Shown one piece after another: positions 38,383 to 49,296 of a stretch of DNA of 64,000 nt. A program made the position numbers and the translations under genes. Position 1 is the first letter of the stretch; each line of letters begins with the position of its first letter. The DNA comes from a virus, in the IMG/VR virus record IMGVR_UViG_3300022745_000022, positions 1 to 64,000 of that record. The stretch is one strand, 5' to 3'. The notes below the pieces were generated by a model. The model was not told where the DNA came from. It searched no databases and saw only the letters and a program-made list of their open reading frames with translations.

Positions 38383-39122
38383 ACGGATGCATGAACCCTG
38401 CTGCCGCCAACTACAATCCATCGGCCACTATGCCTGATGGAAGTTGCCTGTTCCTGAAGAGCATCGGTGGCATCTGCTACCTGTTCAAAGAACCCATCGT
38501 GGAGCGCAAGGACTTCACGGTCTCCTACTCACTCATCGTGGATGACTGGGTATTCTTCCATAGCTACAAGCCGGATGCCTACCTGCAGACCAGGAACAAG
38601 CTGTACTGCGTCAAGGACAATAAGATCTACCGGTTCAACGATGGACCTCACGGCGTGTACTTCGACACCCCGGAGTCCTTCTTCATTGACCTGGTGGTCT
38701 CTGACAAGAAGGAAAGCGTGCTCTCCGCCCTTCAGTGGGTGACAGAAGTGCTGGATCCCGATGGCAAGGACAGGGAGCACCTGACCTTCACCCACATCAC
38801 CATCTGGAATAATTACCAGTGTACCGGCCGGCTGGAGGTGAAAACTGCCCTTAGGGAGTATGAAGCTTCCGCGCGCAAGAGTAAGGGGGCCTGGAGCTTC
38901 AACGATTTCCGCGACCTGGTCAAGGATAATGACCAGCCATTCCTGGGAAATCTCTTCCAGGATTTTGCCGTGGACACAAGCAAACTTGATGTAAATTTAC
39001 CCTGGTACGAGAAGGAACTACTGGTCGATGACCATTTCATCGTCCGCCTGGAATTTGACAACCAACAGGACCTGCAGATACTTCTCCACCAGCATGGTGC
39101 ACTCATGGATAAAACATACTGA
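38379..39122 (+). CDS. Tail protein with Bacteroidota-type GC-DGSC repeat
   Basis: 247 aa. Residues 3-23 read GCMNPAAANYNPSATMPDGSC, matching the GCTDPxAxNYDPxATxDDGSC repeat that is common in secreted Bacteroidota proteins. The rest is alpha/beta with an acidic finish. The start overlaps the 1156-aa gene's stop as ATGA, tying it to the tail. The repeat may be a stem, glycan or host-derived adhesion piece. Confidence 0.75.
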   Translation: MNGCMNPAAANYNPSATMPDGSCLFLKSIGGICYLFKEPIVERKDFTVSYSLIVDDWVFFHSYKPDAYLQTRNKLYCVKDNKIYRFNDGPHGVYFDTPESFFIDLVVSDKKESVLSALQWVTEVLDPDGKDREHLTFTHITIWNNYQCTGRLEVKTALREYEASARKSKGAWSFNDFRDLVKDNDQPFLGNLFQDFAVDTSKLDVNLPWYEKELLVDDHFIVRLEFDNQQDLQILLHQHGALMDKTY

Positions 39123-39862
39123 TGAAACGAACTAACCTCAGAAAGGTGTACGCAGGCGGTGGAATGATGGGCTGGCAGATGGCTGGCCAGGTCGCCGGTA
39201 TGGGCGCTTCCGTCCTTGATGGACTGCAGACCAATGCCAAGACGCCGTCGATCGGAATGTCTGCTGCCAAAGGTGCACTCTCCGGCGTTGCAGCAGGTGC
39301 AGCATTTGGACCATGGGGAGCCGCTATTGGAGGTGTAGTTGGAGGTGCAGCTGGAGCCATCACCGGTTCCATCAACAAAGGCAAAGAAGAGCGTACCATC
39401 AACCGCAATCTGCAGACCATTCGCCAGACTAACCTGGAACGTGGCGCCGCGGCAGTGGCCGCAGATCCCAGTCTCGCGTACGGCAACGCCGGTGTGAACT
39501 ACTACGCCAATGGTGGCCGTCTCAACAACCCCATGAATGCCCAGCCTCAGGTAGGTGGCCAACTCAAACCCCTCAGCTCAGAGGCCACTGAAGTCGAGGG
39601 CCCATCGCATGAACAAGGCGGTGTAGAACTTCCCGGGATGGATGCTGAACTGGAAGGTGGCGAAACCACTTCCGGTAACAAGGTCTTCTCTGAGCAGCTC
39701 GGCTTTGCTCAGCTTCATAAGCCCATCGCCAAGGCCATCGGTAAGATAGAGACCAAGCCATTCACCCATGAGCGCGTCAATGCCCTGCGACGCCTCAAGG
39801 ACAAAGAGGAAGAGCTCTTCCAGCAGCAGGAATTTCTCAAGCAAGCTTTAAACACATACTGA
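39122..39862 (+). CDS. Glycine-zipper cargo-like protein
   Basis: 246 aa. Hydrophobic Gly/Ala repeats (GALSGVAAGAAFGPWGAAIG GVVGGAAGAITGS) form two glycine-zipper hairpins. The N-terminus is basic and then YAGGGMMGW. An EGPSHEQGGVELPGMDAELEGGE acidic segment resembles motifs of crAss-like cargo proteins. It probably rides inside the capsid or crosses the host membrane during ejection. The stop and start are tightly coupled to neighbours. Confidence 0.75.
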   Translation: MKRTNLRKVYAGGGMMGWQMAGQVAGMGASVLDGLQTNAKTPSIGMSAAKGALSGVAAGAAFGPWGAAIGGVVGGAAGAITGSINKGKEERTINRNLQTIRQTNLERGAAAVAADPSLAYGNAGVNYYANGGRLNNPMNAQPQVGGQLKPLSSEATEVEGPSHEQGGVELPGMDAELEGGETTSGNKVFSEQLGFAQLHKPIAKAIGKIETKPFTHERVNALRRLKDKEEELFQQQEFLKQALNTY

Positions 39863-39863
39863 T

Positions 39864-41267
39864 ATGGCCACCCTTCCTCCCAAGAAGCCGCTCAAGAAAG
39901 TGATACCTCCGACGGTACCACCGAAGATCAGCATTCCACTTCCGTATGCTGCTGATTACAGCATGCGTCCTGAAGCCGTGGGAATGGCCGATAAGCCGGT
40001 AGCTGATCACACGTACACCACTGCAGACACTAGCATCGGGCCTGGTCAGTATGACCGCACTCAACTACGTGGTGTGGAACAGAATAACACCTTCGCTGCC
40101 AAACCCGGGTGGATGACGAAGGTCAGTGGTGCCTTAGGGGCTGCGGCCCCGTACATCTCCAACATGGTGAACTCGTTTCGGCGCCCACCGATGCCGGCCA
40201 CTCCGATACCATATAACCCTGTGCACTTCCGTAGGGTGAACTTCGGTGCCGCCAAGACCGAAGCTGACCGTATGATCGCTGGTCAAGACCAGGGACTGCG
40301 CTATCTCCCGGAAAATGAAGCCACGGCCGCACGAACAGCCAATATGATCCAGGGCCTGCGCGCCAAAGGCCAGTACACCATGCAAGAACAAAATGCCAAT
40401 GCGGAGATAGCCAATGCGGAGGCCACGCAGAATGGACGTGTGGACATGGCCAATGTGAACTCCATGAACCAGTTCAACGATTCCCTGGTGGATCGTAACA
40501 TCGCCATAGAGAACAATGCTAGTGCCAACCTGGCCAATGCCGGTGACAAGTACGTGGCCATCCAGAATGAGAAGGCCAAACAACAGCTCGAGGCCACCAA
40601 GTATGGCATCCTGCAAGGTGTGTATTCTACTTCTGGAGTGGTCAATCGTCTGGATGCAAGACTCCTGCGTGACCCGGTCACCGGTGAACTCCGTCGTATG
40701 GCCCATGGCGGCCTGATGCGTGCTGGTGGAATGATGCGCGTGTACGGTACCGGTGGAGAACTCATTGGTGGTCCCGGCGATACAGGAGGTGACCCCTCAG
40801 AAGCCAACAAGCCCAACCCCCGATACGCCACTGGCGCACAACTTGCCTACTACAAGGAGCAACTCAACCAGAAGCTCCGTGAGAAAGACCCGGAGGGCTA
40901 CGACAACTTCTTCAAGGAGCGCACCAAGATCCTACGCAGTGGTGACCGCAAAGCGGCTGACCAGTTCGACCAGACCTCCAACTTCAACGCGTACCTGTCA
41001 CCAGACGAGGTCAAGCGTACACTCGGCGATGAGTATGATAATTACCTGAACTCCGTGCGTCAGGCCAGTCAGTTCATACCGGGACAGCAATACAAGCAAC
41101 TCTACGGAAACACAGAAGGCAACCTCGACCCGGCTCAACTGAACTACGGTCGTAGGTTCGCCACGCTGTCCACGCTCACCTCACTGGATGACCATGCCAG
41201 TAAGGTGCGTACCGACTACTCATACTCTCCGAAGACCGGAGTTAAAATGACACGCTCAAGAATCTGA
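39864..41267 (+). CDS. Cargo/ejection-type virion protein
   Basis: 467 aa. Pro-rich N-terminus, a helical Ala/Asn/Gln part (ANAEIANAEATQNGRVDMANV), then a Gly/Met-rich stretch (GGLMRAGGMMRVYGTGGELIGGPGD) and a charged helical end. It belongs with the two neighbours to a group of capsid-carried proteins; no enzymatic motif. Confidence 0.75.
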   Translation: MATLPPKKPLKKVIPPTVPPKISIPLPYAADYSMRPEAVGMADKPVADHTYTTADTSIGPGQYDRTQLRGVEQNNTFAAKPGWMTKVSGALGAAAPYISNMVNSFRRPPMPATPIPYNPVHFRRVNFGAAKTEADRMIAGQDQGLRYLPENEATAARTANMIQGLRAKGQYTMQEQNANAEIANAEATQNGRVDMANVNSMNQFNDSLVDRNIAIENNASANLANAGDKYVAIQNEKAKQQLEATKYGILQGVYSTSGVVNRLDARLLRDPVTGELRRMAHGGLMRAGGMMRVYGTGGELIGGPGDTGGDPSEANKPNPRYATGAQLAYYKEQLNQKLREKDPEGYDNFFKERTKILRSGDRKAADQFDQTSNFNAYLSPDEVKRTLGDEYDNYLNSVRQASQFIPGQQYKQLYGNTEGNLDPAQLNYGRRFATLSTLTSLDDHASKVRTDYSYSPKTGVKMTRSRI

Positions 41268-41268
41268 C

Positions 41269-43434
41269 ATGCCAAACTACAACGGTTACCGTCAATCGAA
41301 TTCCACGGAGATCCCACGCTATGTGGGCTCTGCTGTTCCAGAGATGTCCGTGGCCGCTCAGATGCTCCAGCAGCGTTATGATCAGTCACGCAACTATGAG
41401 GACATGCTGGACCAGGGGATCAACTCCTCCACGTCCACTCCTCAGGATACGCAACTGCTGGAAGGACTCAAGAACGAGTACCGCGGGAAGATCAAGGAAC
41501 GCGCCGGCAAGGGGGACTACGAGAACATGGTCCGTGAGACCGCTCGTGATGCCCGTGAGTTCGTGACCAAGTACCAGCCCATCGCCACCAATCAGAAGGC
41601 GGTCCAGGATTACTACACGGACCTCCAGGACAAAGTGGAGAAGAAGTTCATCTCCAAGGACACCGCTGACGCCCTGTACAATATGAGCGTGAGCTCTTAC
41701 AAGGGTCTGCAGAAAGACCCGGTCACCGGACAATACACCAACCACTTCCGTGGCACCTCAGCAGCGGAGGACATCGACATGTCCAAGTGGGTGGATGAAG
41801 CACTCAAGGGACTCAATCCCCAAACACTGGGTTCCACTGTTCGCAAGATCAATGGTGACTTCTACGAGGAGGTTGGAGGTAGGACAGTGAAGCTGAACAT
41901 GGATCGTATCTGGCCTGCCCTACAAGCTGCCATGGGAAGTGACCCCAAGTTCCAGTCCTTCGCGCGCCAGCACGCAATGCTCTCCAGTTACCCTGCCCGC
42001 AACCTGAGCGAGGACACCGTGGCCAAGCATCCGGAATTGTACAACCAGATCAAGCAGATCCAGCAAGCCAATGGGATATCCTTCCAGGACGCTGCTCAGC
42101 AATACTACGGTGCCACTGCAGGTAATGACCTTATGAAGCAGGCATATACCATGGGTGCCAAGTACATCCGCGATGACCGTGAGTCCAGCTACAAGAACAT
42201 GGGCATGACCGAGGTCGCGCAGCATGACTTGGCTGATAAGGAGAAGGACATCTTCGGCGGTATGATACCACTGAATCTTCCCGGTAGTAAGATGGACACT
42301 CCGGATAAGATCATGCAAGGCAGTACTGATCTGCAGACTGCCATGCAGAAAGCTTCAAATGATACAGCAGCACTACTACGTAACCTGAAGCAGGTAACCG
42401 GTACACGTCCTGACGGTACAAAATACGAGAAGTACATGGATGCTGATGGTGTGGAACAGACCGATAAAGTTGAAGCCAACCGCCTCACTGTTGCCCAGCT
42501 TGCCATGCAAAAGGCTGCAGTTGAAGAACGTGCGGCACGTCTACAGAAAGCAGTGGGGCTTACTCCAAAGGAGGTTGCACTTATGCAATCCCTGGATAAA
42601 CAAGAAGACTGGAGTCCCGCTGCACTCACGGAGATACCAGGTATAAAAACCATGGGTATCCTCCATAAGATAGGGGATAAGCTGTCAGCATTGGGTGACA
42701 AGTTGAATCCACAATCGACTCGTAACTTGATACTGTCTGCCACAGGTCTTGATCAGAAATGGCGCAACTACGAGCAGGCCGTCAAAGAGGACTCCAAGAA
42801 TTCCACCGTAGAAAGTGGTCTGTTCCAGTTCAATAGTATAGCCGCTAATAAGAGCATGAACAAGGTATTCACGGACCTGGTACTCAACCTAGATAAAGAC
42901 GGCATCAAGGCTGGTGCAGTTGGATTGCAGCATATGAATGGAGACAAGCTCGAATCTGATGACTATAAGAAGGTACAGGGAGAATCCTCTTTTGCTGGAT
43001 GGGCTTTGGATCCTGGAAGCAATAAGATTAAACTGGTGTTCAAAGCCGGCCATATGGGTGAATCCAAAGGGGAGCTCAAAGGTGAACAGGGACTGTATAT
43101 GATGGATGCTCCCCCTCAGGTGTACGAGTATCTGCGGAAAAGTGGACAATCGGAAGCTACCCATCTCGTGCTCTCTCAAGCGATCGGTTCACTGGAGAAC
43201 TACGAGAATAAGAAGGTCACGCTTCCATTCCACGATGGCACAGTAACCGTGTCGCGGCGTACACCTTATGATCAGGAAAATCCAGATCCACGCGTAGTCG
43301 GTAATCAGAACCCGCAGTATGTGATGACCTTTGAATTCCCAGATGGTAAGCGTGAGCTACTTGCACAGGATAAGGATGAGGTCATCGCCAAGATCATAGG
43401 TAACCACAACATCATAGAAAAAGCCAAAAAGTAA
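41269..43434 (+). CDS. Large cargo/ejection-type protein
   Basis: 721 aa, helical, Gln/Lys/Asp-rich, with few cysteines and no membrane segment. It starts two bases after the previous gene and its stop overlaps the next ATG (TAATG). The location before two giant proteins suggests it is a virion cargo protein injected with DNA. No domain recognised. Confidence 0.75.
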   Translation: MPNYNGYRQSNSTEIPRYVGSAVPEMSVAAQMLQQRYDQSRNYEDMLDQGINSSTSTPQDTQLLEGLKNEYRGKIKERAGKGDYENMVRETARDAREFVTKYQPIATNQKAVQDYYTDLQDKVEKKFISKDTADALYNMSVSSYKGLQKDPVTGQYTNHFRGTSAAEDIDMSKWVDEALKGLNPQTLGSTVRKINGDFYEEVGGRTVKLNMDRIWPALQAAMGSDPKFQSFARQHAMLSSYPARNLSEDTVAKHPELYNQIKQIQQANGISFQDAAQQYYGATAGNDLMKQAYTMGAKYIRDDRESSYKNMGMTEVAQHDLADKEKDIFGGMIPLNLPGSKMDTPDKIMQGSTDLQTAMQKASNDTAALLRNLKQVTGTRPDGTKYEKYMDADGVEQTDKVEANRLTVAQLAMQKAAVEERAARLQKAVGLTPKEVALMQSLDKQEDWSPAALTEIPGIKTMGILHKIGDKLSALGDKLNPQSTRNLILSATGLDQKWRNYEQAVKEDSKNSTVESGLFQFNSIAANKSMNKVFTDLVLNLDKDGIKAGAVGLQHMNGDKLESDDYKKVQGESSFAGWALDPGSNKIKLVFKAGHMGESKGELKGEQGLYMMDAPPQVYEYLRKSGQSEATHLVLSQAIGSLENYENKKVTLPFHDGTVTVSRRTPYDQENPDPRVVGNQNPQYVMTFEFPDGKRELLAQDKDEVIAKIIGNHNIIEKAKK

Positions 43435-46400
43435 TGCCGGGCATTGAAGATCTGAAGGACTCCTACGACACCACTGGCCCCGGGCCTGGTGACTCCATGA
43501 AAGGTAAGCGTGGGTCTATCAATGCTATACAGGATATCCCCAAGAATCCTGGAATGGCCATGAGTGGTCAGATCAACTCAGGTCAGGACGCCAGCAAGTA
43601 CCCGTTTCAGCTCAAAAGCGGTGCTGATAACGATCTGCTCCGTGCACAGAACCAGGGCTTCTGGAAGACGCTAGGACTCCGTGCAGCCAACTTTATTCCC
43701 AACGTCCTCACCGGTACGGTAGAGACAGTGGGCTATGCAGGATCCCTCTTTGGAGAATGGGGTAAGGATCGCGACTATTCCAACGAGCTCACGCGCCAGA
43801 TGCAAGCCTGGCATGACCCCTTCGGTGAGACCTACCGGGAACACCCCAATCAGACCTTCGACTTCACAGATAGCGCGTGGTGGCTGGACAACATGTTCCA
43901 GCTCGGGGAATCTGTAGCACAGTTCGCACTTCCAGCCATGGGAGAAGCCAAGCTCTTCGAAGGGCTGGCTAAGACTGCGTCGATCGGTCGTAAGTCATTC
44001 AAGGCACTCTCCCTCGCAGGTGAAGTAGCGACTTCAGCTTCTCTCGCCTACGCTGAAGGTGCCATGAGCGGCTACCAGATCTACGACCAGGTGTACAAAG
44101 CACGCTTCGATAAGCTTCGCTGGCAAGGCGTAGATGACGAGACTGCTCACCAGCAGGCCCGTGAGGATGCTTCCAATGCCGCGGCCACCACGGTGCAGAT
44201 GAACGTGGCCATGAATACGCTACTCAACATGAGTGAGCTAGCGCCACTATTCAAGCATTCCGAAGCTCGCGTCCTGGATTATATGCGCCAGAACGGTAAG
44301 CGCCTGGCGGGAGAGACTGCAGAACAGTTCGACAAGCGACTCCTTCAGGAAGCCACTGAAAGCGGGCTATTCAAGAATCGCAAGGGACTCACCAGTTACG
44401 CAGGTGTAGCCTTTCAGGAAGGCCTAGAGGAAGTCAATACCCAGTATGCAGAATACGAAGGACGCCGGCAAGGCATCGATGGCAAGAAGCGTGACCTACT
44501 CAGTGCACTCACTGACTTCGGCCAAGCGCTTACGGATGTCTCCAACCAGGAAGGCATGCTCAACTTCGCCCTTGGCTCACTTGGTGGCTTGGGTAATGCC
44601 GTGGCAATCGACCATCTCCCCGTGAACCGCGTGGCTACAGTGGACGACCAGGGAAAGAAGACCTATCAGTTCTACACCGGTAAGGCCATAGAGGCTGACC
44701 GCACCCACGCCCAGTTCAAGAGTATCGCCGACGCCTTGGTCCATGACTACGGGTACATCGACAACAAGCTCCAGGAGCTACATGAAGCCACACTGAGGGA
44801 TGATCACATCGGTGCTGAGAAGGCGCGACTGGATCTCTTCGACACATTGGCCATGCACAGCGTCAGCACCGGTGCAGGTAACAACCTCATCTCCACCTTC
44901 AAGGAAATGCTGGGTACGCCCAACACGTCACGTCACGCAGAGTACCAGCAGCAGATGGAAGCGCTGGAGAAGCAGCTTCAACAGACCACTGACCCCGAAG
45001 AGGTCAAGGCCATTCAACAGGCCAAGTTCGACCTGATCCAGAAGATCAATGCCAATACGAGCGAGGCCATGGATAAGGGCTTGGCCATGAACTTGCAGGA
45101 CCATTCCTATCAGCAGCGTGCACAACAGTCGATTGACGACATTGAGCACTATCAGAAGCTATTCGATAATGTCCATGCCAAGTTCAACACGGACGAGGAG
45201 AAGGAGATCGGTGTACCGAACTATGTGTTTGCAGTCATGGCCGGTCAGTACCGTCTGAACAAGATGGTGGAGCGCGGTAACATGGATCTGGCCAAACTGA
45301 AGGCTGACCACATGCTGGCCTTCGCCGGCCTTCCTGCCAATACTATCGAGATGTACAACCGCGCGGCGGTGCAGTTCCAGGACACACTGGAAACTCACCA
45401 GCGCCGCATCGGCCGCATCCAGGGGGACCTGAATCAGCTCCGCGCTGCACTGGAGAAGGGAGACGATGGGATGGTGAACAAGATCCTGGACAAGTATCGC
45501 CTGCTCGGCTACACTGGGGAGAACCTGTCTGCAAAGCTCATCGAGCGCATGCAGGACATGATCAACAACTCCAATGAGGCCATCAAGGACGCGCACGCCA
45601 GCTTGGAGCGCGATACCGGTTATGCCAAGTGGAAGGAGAAACATCCTGACGGTAAGCTGGACGAGTACGGCCAGGAGCTCACCAAGAAGTTCGGCAGTTC
45701 AGCCGCCATCAAGGATATGGAAGGTCAGCTCATGACCATGCAGCAGATCGCAGAGAATAACAATGCCCGTGTGCACGACCTGCTCCATGACAGCGATTCC
45801 ATCAAGGCTGTACAGCGCAAGCTCATCAAGAACATCAAGGACCAACACGCCATGCTAGAGGAAGAGACCAAAAGCAAGGCCGTGGAGAAAGAACTCCAGG
45901 CCGCTGCTGAGCGTGCACATGTGGAGGGTAACATCAATGCCCTCAGTGATCAAGAGCGCACGCACCTCACGGAGCTCCACGAACACATGCAAGCCGAAGG
46001 TGTAGCACGTGCCGGTATGCAGAAGGCTCAGGAAGACCTGAACAAGCTCAACGTCACCTCGCACAAAGCCTGGAACGTACCCTGGCAGGCAAAGCATGCA
46101 CTGGCCAATCGTGAACTGTCCAAGCACAGTAAGAACCTGGCCGTGGCTCAGCAGCGCCAGGAGGAGATCCGTGCCAAGCTGGACGAGATCCGCACGGCCA
46201 AGATGGACCAGGGAACGCCAGCCGTGGCGCCAGTGGCCGCTCAAGAGAGAGCACAACCAGAACAAACTCAACCTGTCGATAATGGGACAACTGATCAATC
46301 TACCGAACCATCCACCGAAGCAGCGCAACCGGCTGCACCTGTGGTGGAATCACCGGCTACAGGACCTGGGGTGGTGGCTAATGAGACTGGCGGACAAGCT

Positions 46401-48578
46401 CCTGCGGCTCCGCTGACCACTGACTCAGAGCGGAAGGCCATGAAGTACCTCACTCAACTTGACCGGTTACCTGCTGAGGTCATCAAGGCATTCGAACAGG
46501 TAGAGACTGCACTGAAGAGTGGCCTGCCCCTGGACATGGACGCGTTCTTCCGCCGGGGGGATATCGTCGAGGCCCTGGAACAGAACCTGGTCGCCAGATT
46601 CCTACTCAAGCGTTCACTGGAGCTGCTAAAGGACTACGTGGACTCACTTCCCAAGACTGAGCGGCCGGTAGATACCAGCGCTCCTGCAGAGGAGCAAGTG
46701 GAGCAGGAACAGGCTCAGCCGGAAGAGACTGTCATCCAGCCGGTGGCCATGATCCCCTCAGAACCCCCTACCCGAAACGCCACTGACATTGAAGTGGAGG
46801 GCGATTACCGCGAGCACGTCGGTAAGAAGCGCATCAGCGCGCTGACCATGGCCAACAACACCTTGGAGACCACTGACTACACGGATAACAAGGGCAATTA
46901 CCGCATTGCTGGTCGTGACCTCAATCCAAATACGGATCCTGATGTTACTGACCCGAAGAAGCTACTGGCCGGTACCAAGGTCACGCTGGAGGTGGATACC
47001 TCCTACGATGGCCTGACCTGGGACCCCACTACTCCCAATACCAAGATCAAGGTCACCTATGCTGACTTCGCAGACGAGAAAGGTAACGTGACGGACATCG
47101 ACAATGTCCCGATCCGTATCCTGGGCCCGGATGGCAAGGTAAAAGGCTACGTGCCCACGATCGATTTTCTCACCCGTCGCTTTCCTGGAGCTACAGGTCC
47201 TGAAGGCTTTCGCAACATCGTAGCCGTGCACACGATCCCGGATGGGAACGGCGGCACCATAGAGGTGGATAACCTCACCAAGCAGATTAATATCCTACGC
47301 AGCTTGCGTAACCGTATCGTGAAGAACGGCAAGATCGAGACCACACTGGGAGAGAAAGGTGCCGGCACGGTGATCCGTAATGTCACCGACCAGGGAGATG
47401 GTACTTTCTATCCCACCCGTGGTATCGCTGTGTCCAAGTCCAAGCCAGCAACGAGCCTACTCCCGGATTACAAGAACCTGAAGCTTGTCATCATACAAGA
47501 TGGTCTGGCCTACACTTCTTTCGGACGTGACGTACCTGTGGCCAACAATCCTGCCGAACTCAAGCAACGCCATAACACACCCGCGGTACTGTTACCTGGC
47601 GCCAATGGCCAGGGTATCGCTGAGCCGCTGTACATGCCCATGATCAACAGCCACCTGGACTTCAGCTCCATCGAGCGTGCCATCACACTATACCTCAGCC
47701 AGGACCAGAACAAAGAGGAGATCGCTGCGTTCTTCAAAGAGAGTGGGCTCAACCTGCGCAACTCCAAGGATCTGCGCAAGTACATCAACCGTCAGTTCAC
47801 CTACATGGAATCCTTCGATGCCAGTCACACGGCATTGAATGCCAAGGTGAGTCCCAAGTTCCTGTTCAACGTGACAGAGCCTACGGACAAGCTGGCCAGT
47901 ATCATGGTAGGCTGGTCCGCCAGTGGCCAACGCCCGGAGTTCGCCTCCCTGGCAAACGGAGAGCTCAGTGAGAACTTCAAGAACATCCTACGCAATGGTC
48001 TGGTGACTCGCTTCCGCAATGTGAACTTCGACGACGGCATCAATACCAGCGGTGAATTCACAGAGCATTACTACTCGGTGGATCCCCGCACTAAGAAGGG
48101 TTCCTGGAAGACCAGGAAGTTCAGCAACTATAACGAGTACATCCTGACCAATGCAGAGACCTATGCGTACGGTCGTAACCAGATCGGTGACCGGTACGTG
48201 TACACGGCCAATCCCAGCATCCCATTCGGAGAGGAGCTAAAGCCGGCAACCGACCCGGGTCCCGTAACCGTGACCAGCCTTAAGGAAGAGGGCCCTGCAT
48301 CAGCCACTGTCCCCGCGCGTGTGGATATCAATTCCGCGGACGCTGCGGATCTGCTGGATAGTATGGGCCATTTCTACCCGGGAACCGCTTCCACAACGAG
48401 CTACATAGAGCCATCAGAAAATATGCGCCCCCTGTCGATCGATGTATTGCAGGAATTATCTAACTTCACTCCGCCCGGCAAGCACAACGGCCTTTCGGTG
48501 GATGATGCGATGAAGCAGCTCCTGCGAAATGGCATAGGGTATCTTGCTGAAGGGTATAACCCGTTCATCAAATGCTGA
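43434..48578 (+). CDS. Giant virion protein (1714 aa)
   Basis: Begins MPGIEDLKDSYDTTGPGPGD. The first third is helical and membrane-interacting-looking (AVAQFALPAMGEAKLF), the middle is a very long coiled region (about 520-920). A Pro/Thr/Gln-rich linker (about 925-1000) leads to an alpha/beta C-terminal part with beta strands. Precedes the RNA-polymerase giant; it may be a partner or second subunit of the virion polymerase, but catalytic motifs are not found here. Confidence 0.75.
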   Translation: MPGIEDLKDSYDTTGPGPGDSMKGKRGSINAIQDIPKNPGMAMSGQINSGQDASKYPFQLKSGADNDLLRAQNQGFWKTLGLRAANFIPNVLTGTVETVGYAGSLFGEWGKDRDYSNELTRQMQAWHDPFGETYREHPNQTFDFTDSAWWLDNMFQLGESVAQFALPAMGEAKLFEGLAKTASIGRKSFKALSLAGEVATSASLAYAEGAMSGYQIYDQVYKARFDKLRWQGVDDETAHQQAREDASNAAATTVQMNVAMNTLLNMSELAPLFKHSEARVLDYMRQNGKRLAGETAEQFDKRLLQEATESGLFKNRKGLTSYAGVAFQEGLEEVNTQYAEYEGRRQGIDGKKRDLLSALTDFGQALTDVSNQEGMLNFALGSLGGLGNAVAIDHLPVNRVATVDDQGKKTYQFYTGKAIEADRTHAQFKSIADALVHDYGYIDNKLQELHEATLRDDHIGAEKARLDLFDTLAMHSVSTGAGNNLISTFKEMLGTPNTSRHAEYQQQMEALEKQLQQTTDPEEVKAIQQAKFDLIQKINANTSEAMDKGLAMNLQDHSYQQRAQQSIDDIEHYQKLFDNVHAKFNTDEEKEIGVPNYVFAVMAGQYRLNKMVERGNMDLAKLKADHMLAFAGLPANTIEMYNRAAVQFQDTLETHQRRIGRIQGDLNQLRAALEKGDDGMVNKILDKYRLLGYTGENLSAKLIERMQDMINNSNEAIKDAHASLERDTGYAKWKEKHPDGKLDEYGQELTKKFGSSAAIKDMEGQLMTMQQIAENNNARVHDLLHDSDSIKAVQRKLIKNIKDQHAMLEEETKSKAVEKELQAAAERAHVEGNINALSDQERTHLTELHEHMQAEGVARAGMQKAQEDLNKLNVTSHKAWNVPWQAKHALANRELSKHSKNLAVAQQRQEEIRAKLDEIRTAKMDQGTPAVAPVAAQERAQPEQTQPVDNGTTDQSTEPSTEAAQPAAPVVESPATGPGVVANETGGQAPAAPLTTDSERKAMKYLTQLDRLPAEVIKAFEQVETALKSGLPLDMDAFFRRGDIVEALEQNLVARFLLKRSLELLKDYVDSLPKTERPVDTSAPAEEQVEQEQAQPEETVIQPVAMIPSEPPTRNATDIEVEGDYREHVGKKRISALTMANNTLETTDYTDNKGNYRIAGRDLNPNTDPDVTDPKKLLAGTKVTLEVDTSYDGLTWDPTTPNTKIKVTYADFADEKGNVTDIDNVPIRILGPDGKVKGYVPTIDFLTRRFPGATGPEGFRNIVAVHTIPDGNGGTIEVDNLTKQINILRSLRNRIVKNGKIETTLGEKGAGTVIRNVTDQGDGTFYPTRGIAVSKSKPATSLLPDYKNLKLVIIQDGLAYTSFGRDVPVANNPAELKQRHNTPAVLLPGANGQGIAEPLYMPMINSHLDFSSIERAITLYLSQDQNKEEIAAFFKESGLNLRNSKDLRKYINRQFTYMESFDASHTALNAKVSPKFLFNVTEPTDKLASIMVGWSASGQRPEFASLANGELSENFKNILRNGLVTRFRNVNFDDGINTSGEFTEHYYSVDPRTKKGSWKTRKFSNYNEYILTNAETYAYGRNQIGDRYVYTANPSIPFGEELKPATDPGPVTVTSLKEEGPASATVPARVDINSADAADLLDSMGHFYPGTASTTSYIEPSENMRPLSIDVLQELSNFTPPGKHNGLSVDDAMKQLLRNGIGYLAEGYNPFIKC

Positions 48579-48579
48579 C

Positions 48580-49296
48580 ATGGCTACATGTAACTTTCAA
48601 GCCCCGAATGGTAGGACATCGCTCCTTCACGCGGGGCTTTCTCAATTGATAGGAGACAAGCTTGCTGACGTTGCTTGGCTCAAGCTTCGCGATTCGCGAA
48701 TCATGGAACGTACGGACAACTGGAGCAAACTGGGTCTGGACGAGAATGGTGAACCCACCGTGACCTCCACACTCCAGCTCCTGGGTGTGGGTAACCATGT
48801 ACAGGCCCAACAGCTCGGTAAGCTCATCACGCGCTGGAACCTGCGCCCACGGCCGGGTGCACTCACCACCTTCTACGGCAACCGCAGCCTGGCGCAAGCC
48901 ATGGCCAAGCAGCTCAGGGATAAGAGCGGTGACCAATACAACCTCCTGCATATCCGCTACAACCCCACCACGGCTGACATCGAAGTCTCCCCCAAGCAGA
49001 TCACCGAGAAAGTACATTATGCACCCAGCCGTAAGGAACTGCGCGAGCAACCCAATGCCGATGAACAGCGCCAACAACTCGAGCAGGAACGGGAGAAGGC
49101 ACTCTCTGAAGCCTCCAAACCCTGGATGCAGCTGGACTTCATCACAGATCCCAAGTTGCTGAACACGAAAGTAAAGCAGACGGTGCAGGTGGAAGATAGC
49201 GATGAGGAACTGGAACGGGAGATCACCATCGGCAAGCTACAAGCCCCGGTGAAACGGGAATTTGAAATACTGCGTAAACTGCTGGCTTGTATATGA
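48580..49296 (+). CDS. Hypothetical late protein
   Basis: 238 aa from MATCNFQAPNGRTSLLHAG; the frame's earlier ATG at 48544 lies in the giant gene. The first 160 residues are alpha/beta, the last third coiled and acidic (ADEQRQQLEQEREKALSEAS). No family recognised. Sits between the two giant proteins and therefore likely a virion or polymerase accessory. Confidence 0.7.
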   Translation: MATCNFQAPNGRTSLLHAGLSQLIGDKLADVAWLKLRDSRIMERTDNWSKLGLDENGEPTVTSTLQLLGVGNHVQAQQLGKLITRWNLRPRPGALTTFYGNRSLAQAMAKQLRDKSGDQYNLLHIRYNPTTADIEVSPKQITEKVHYAPSRKELREQPNADEQRQQLEQEREKALSEASKPWMQLDFITDPKLLNTKVKQTVQVEDSDEELEREITIGKLQAPVKREFEILRKLLACI

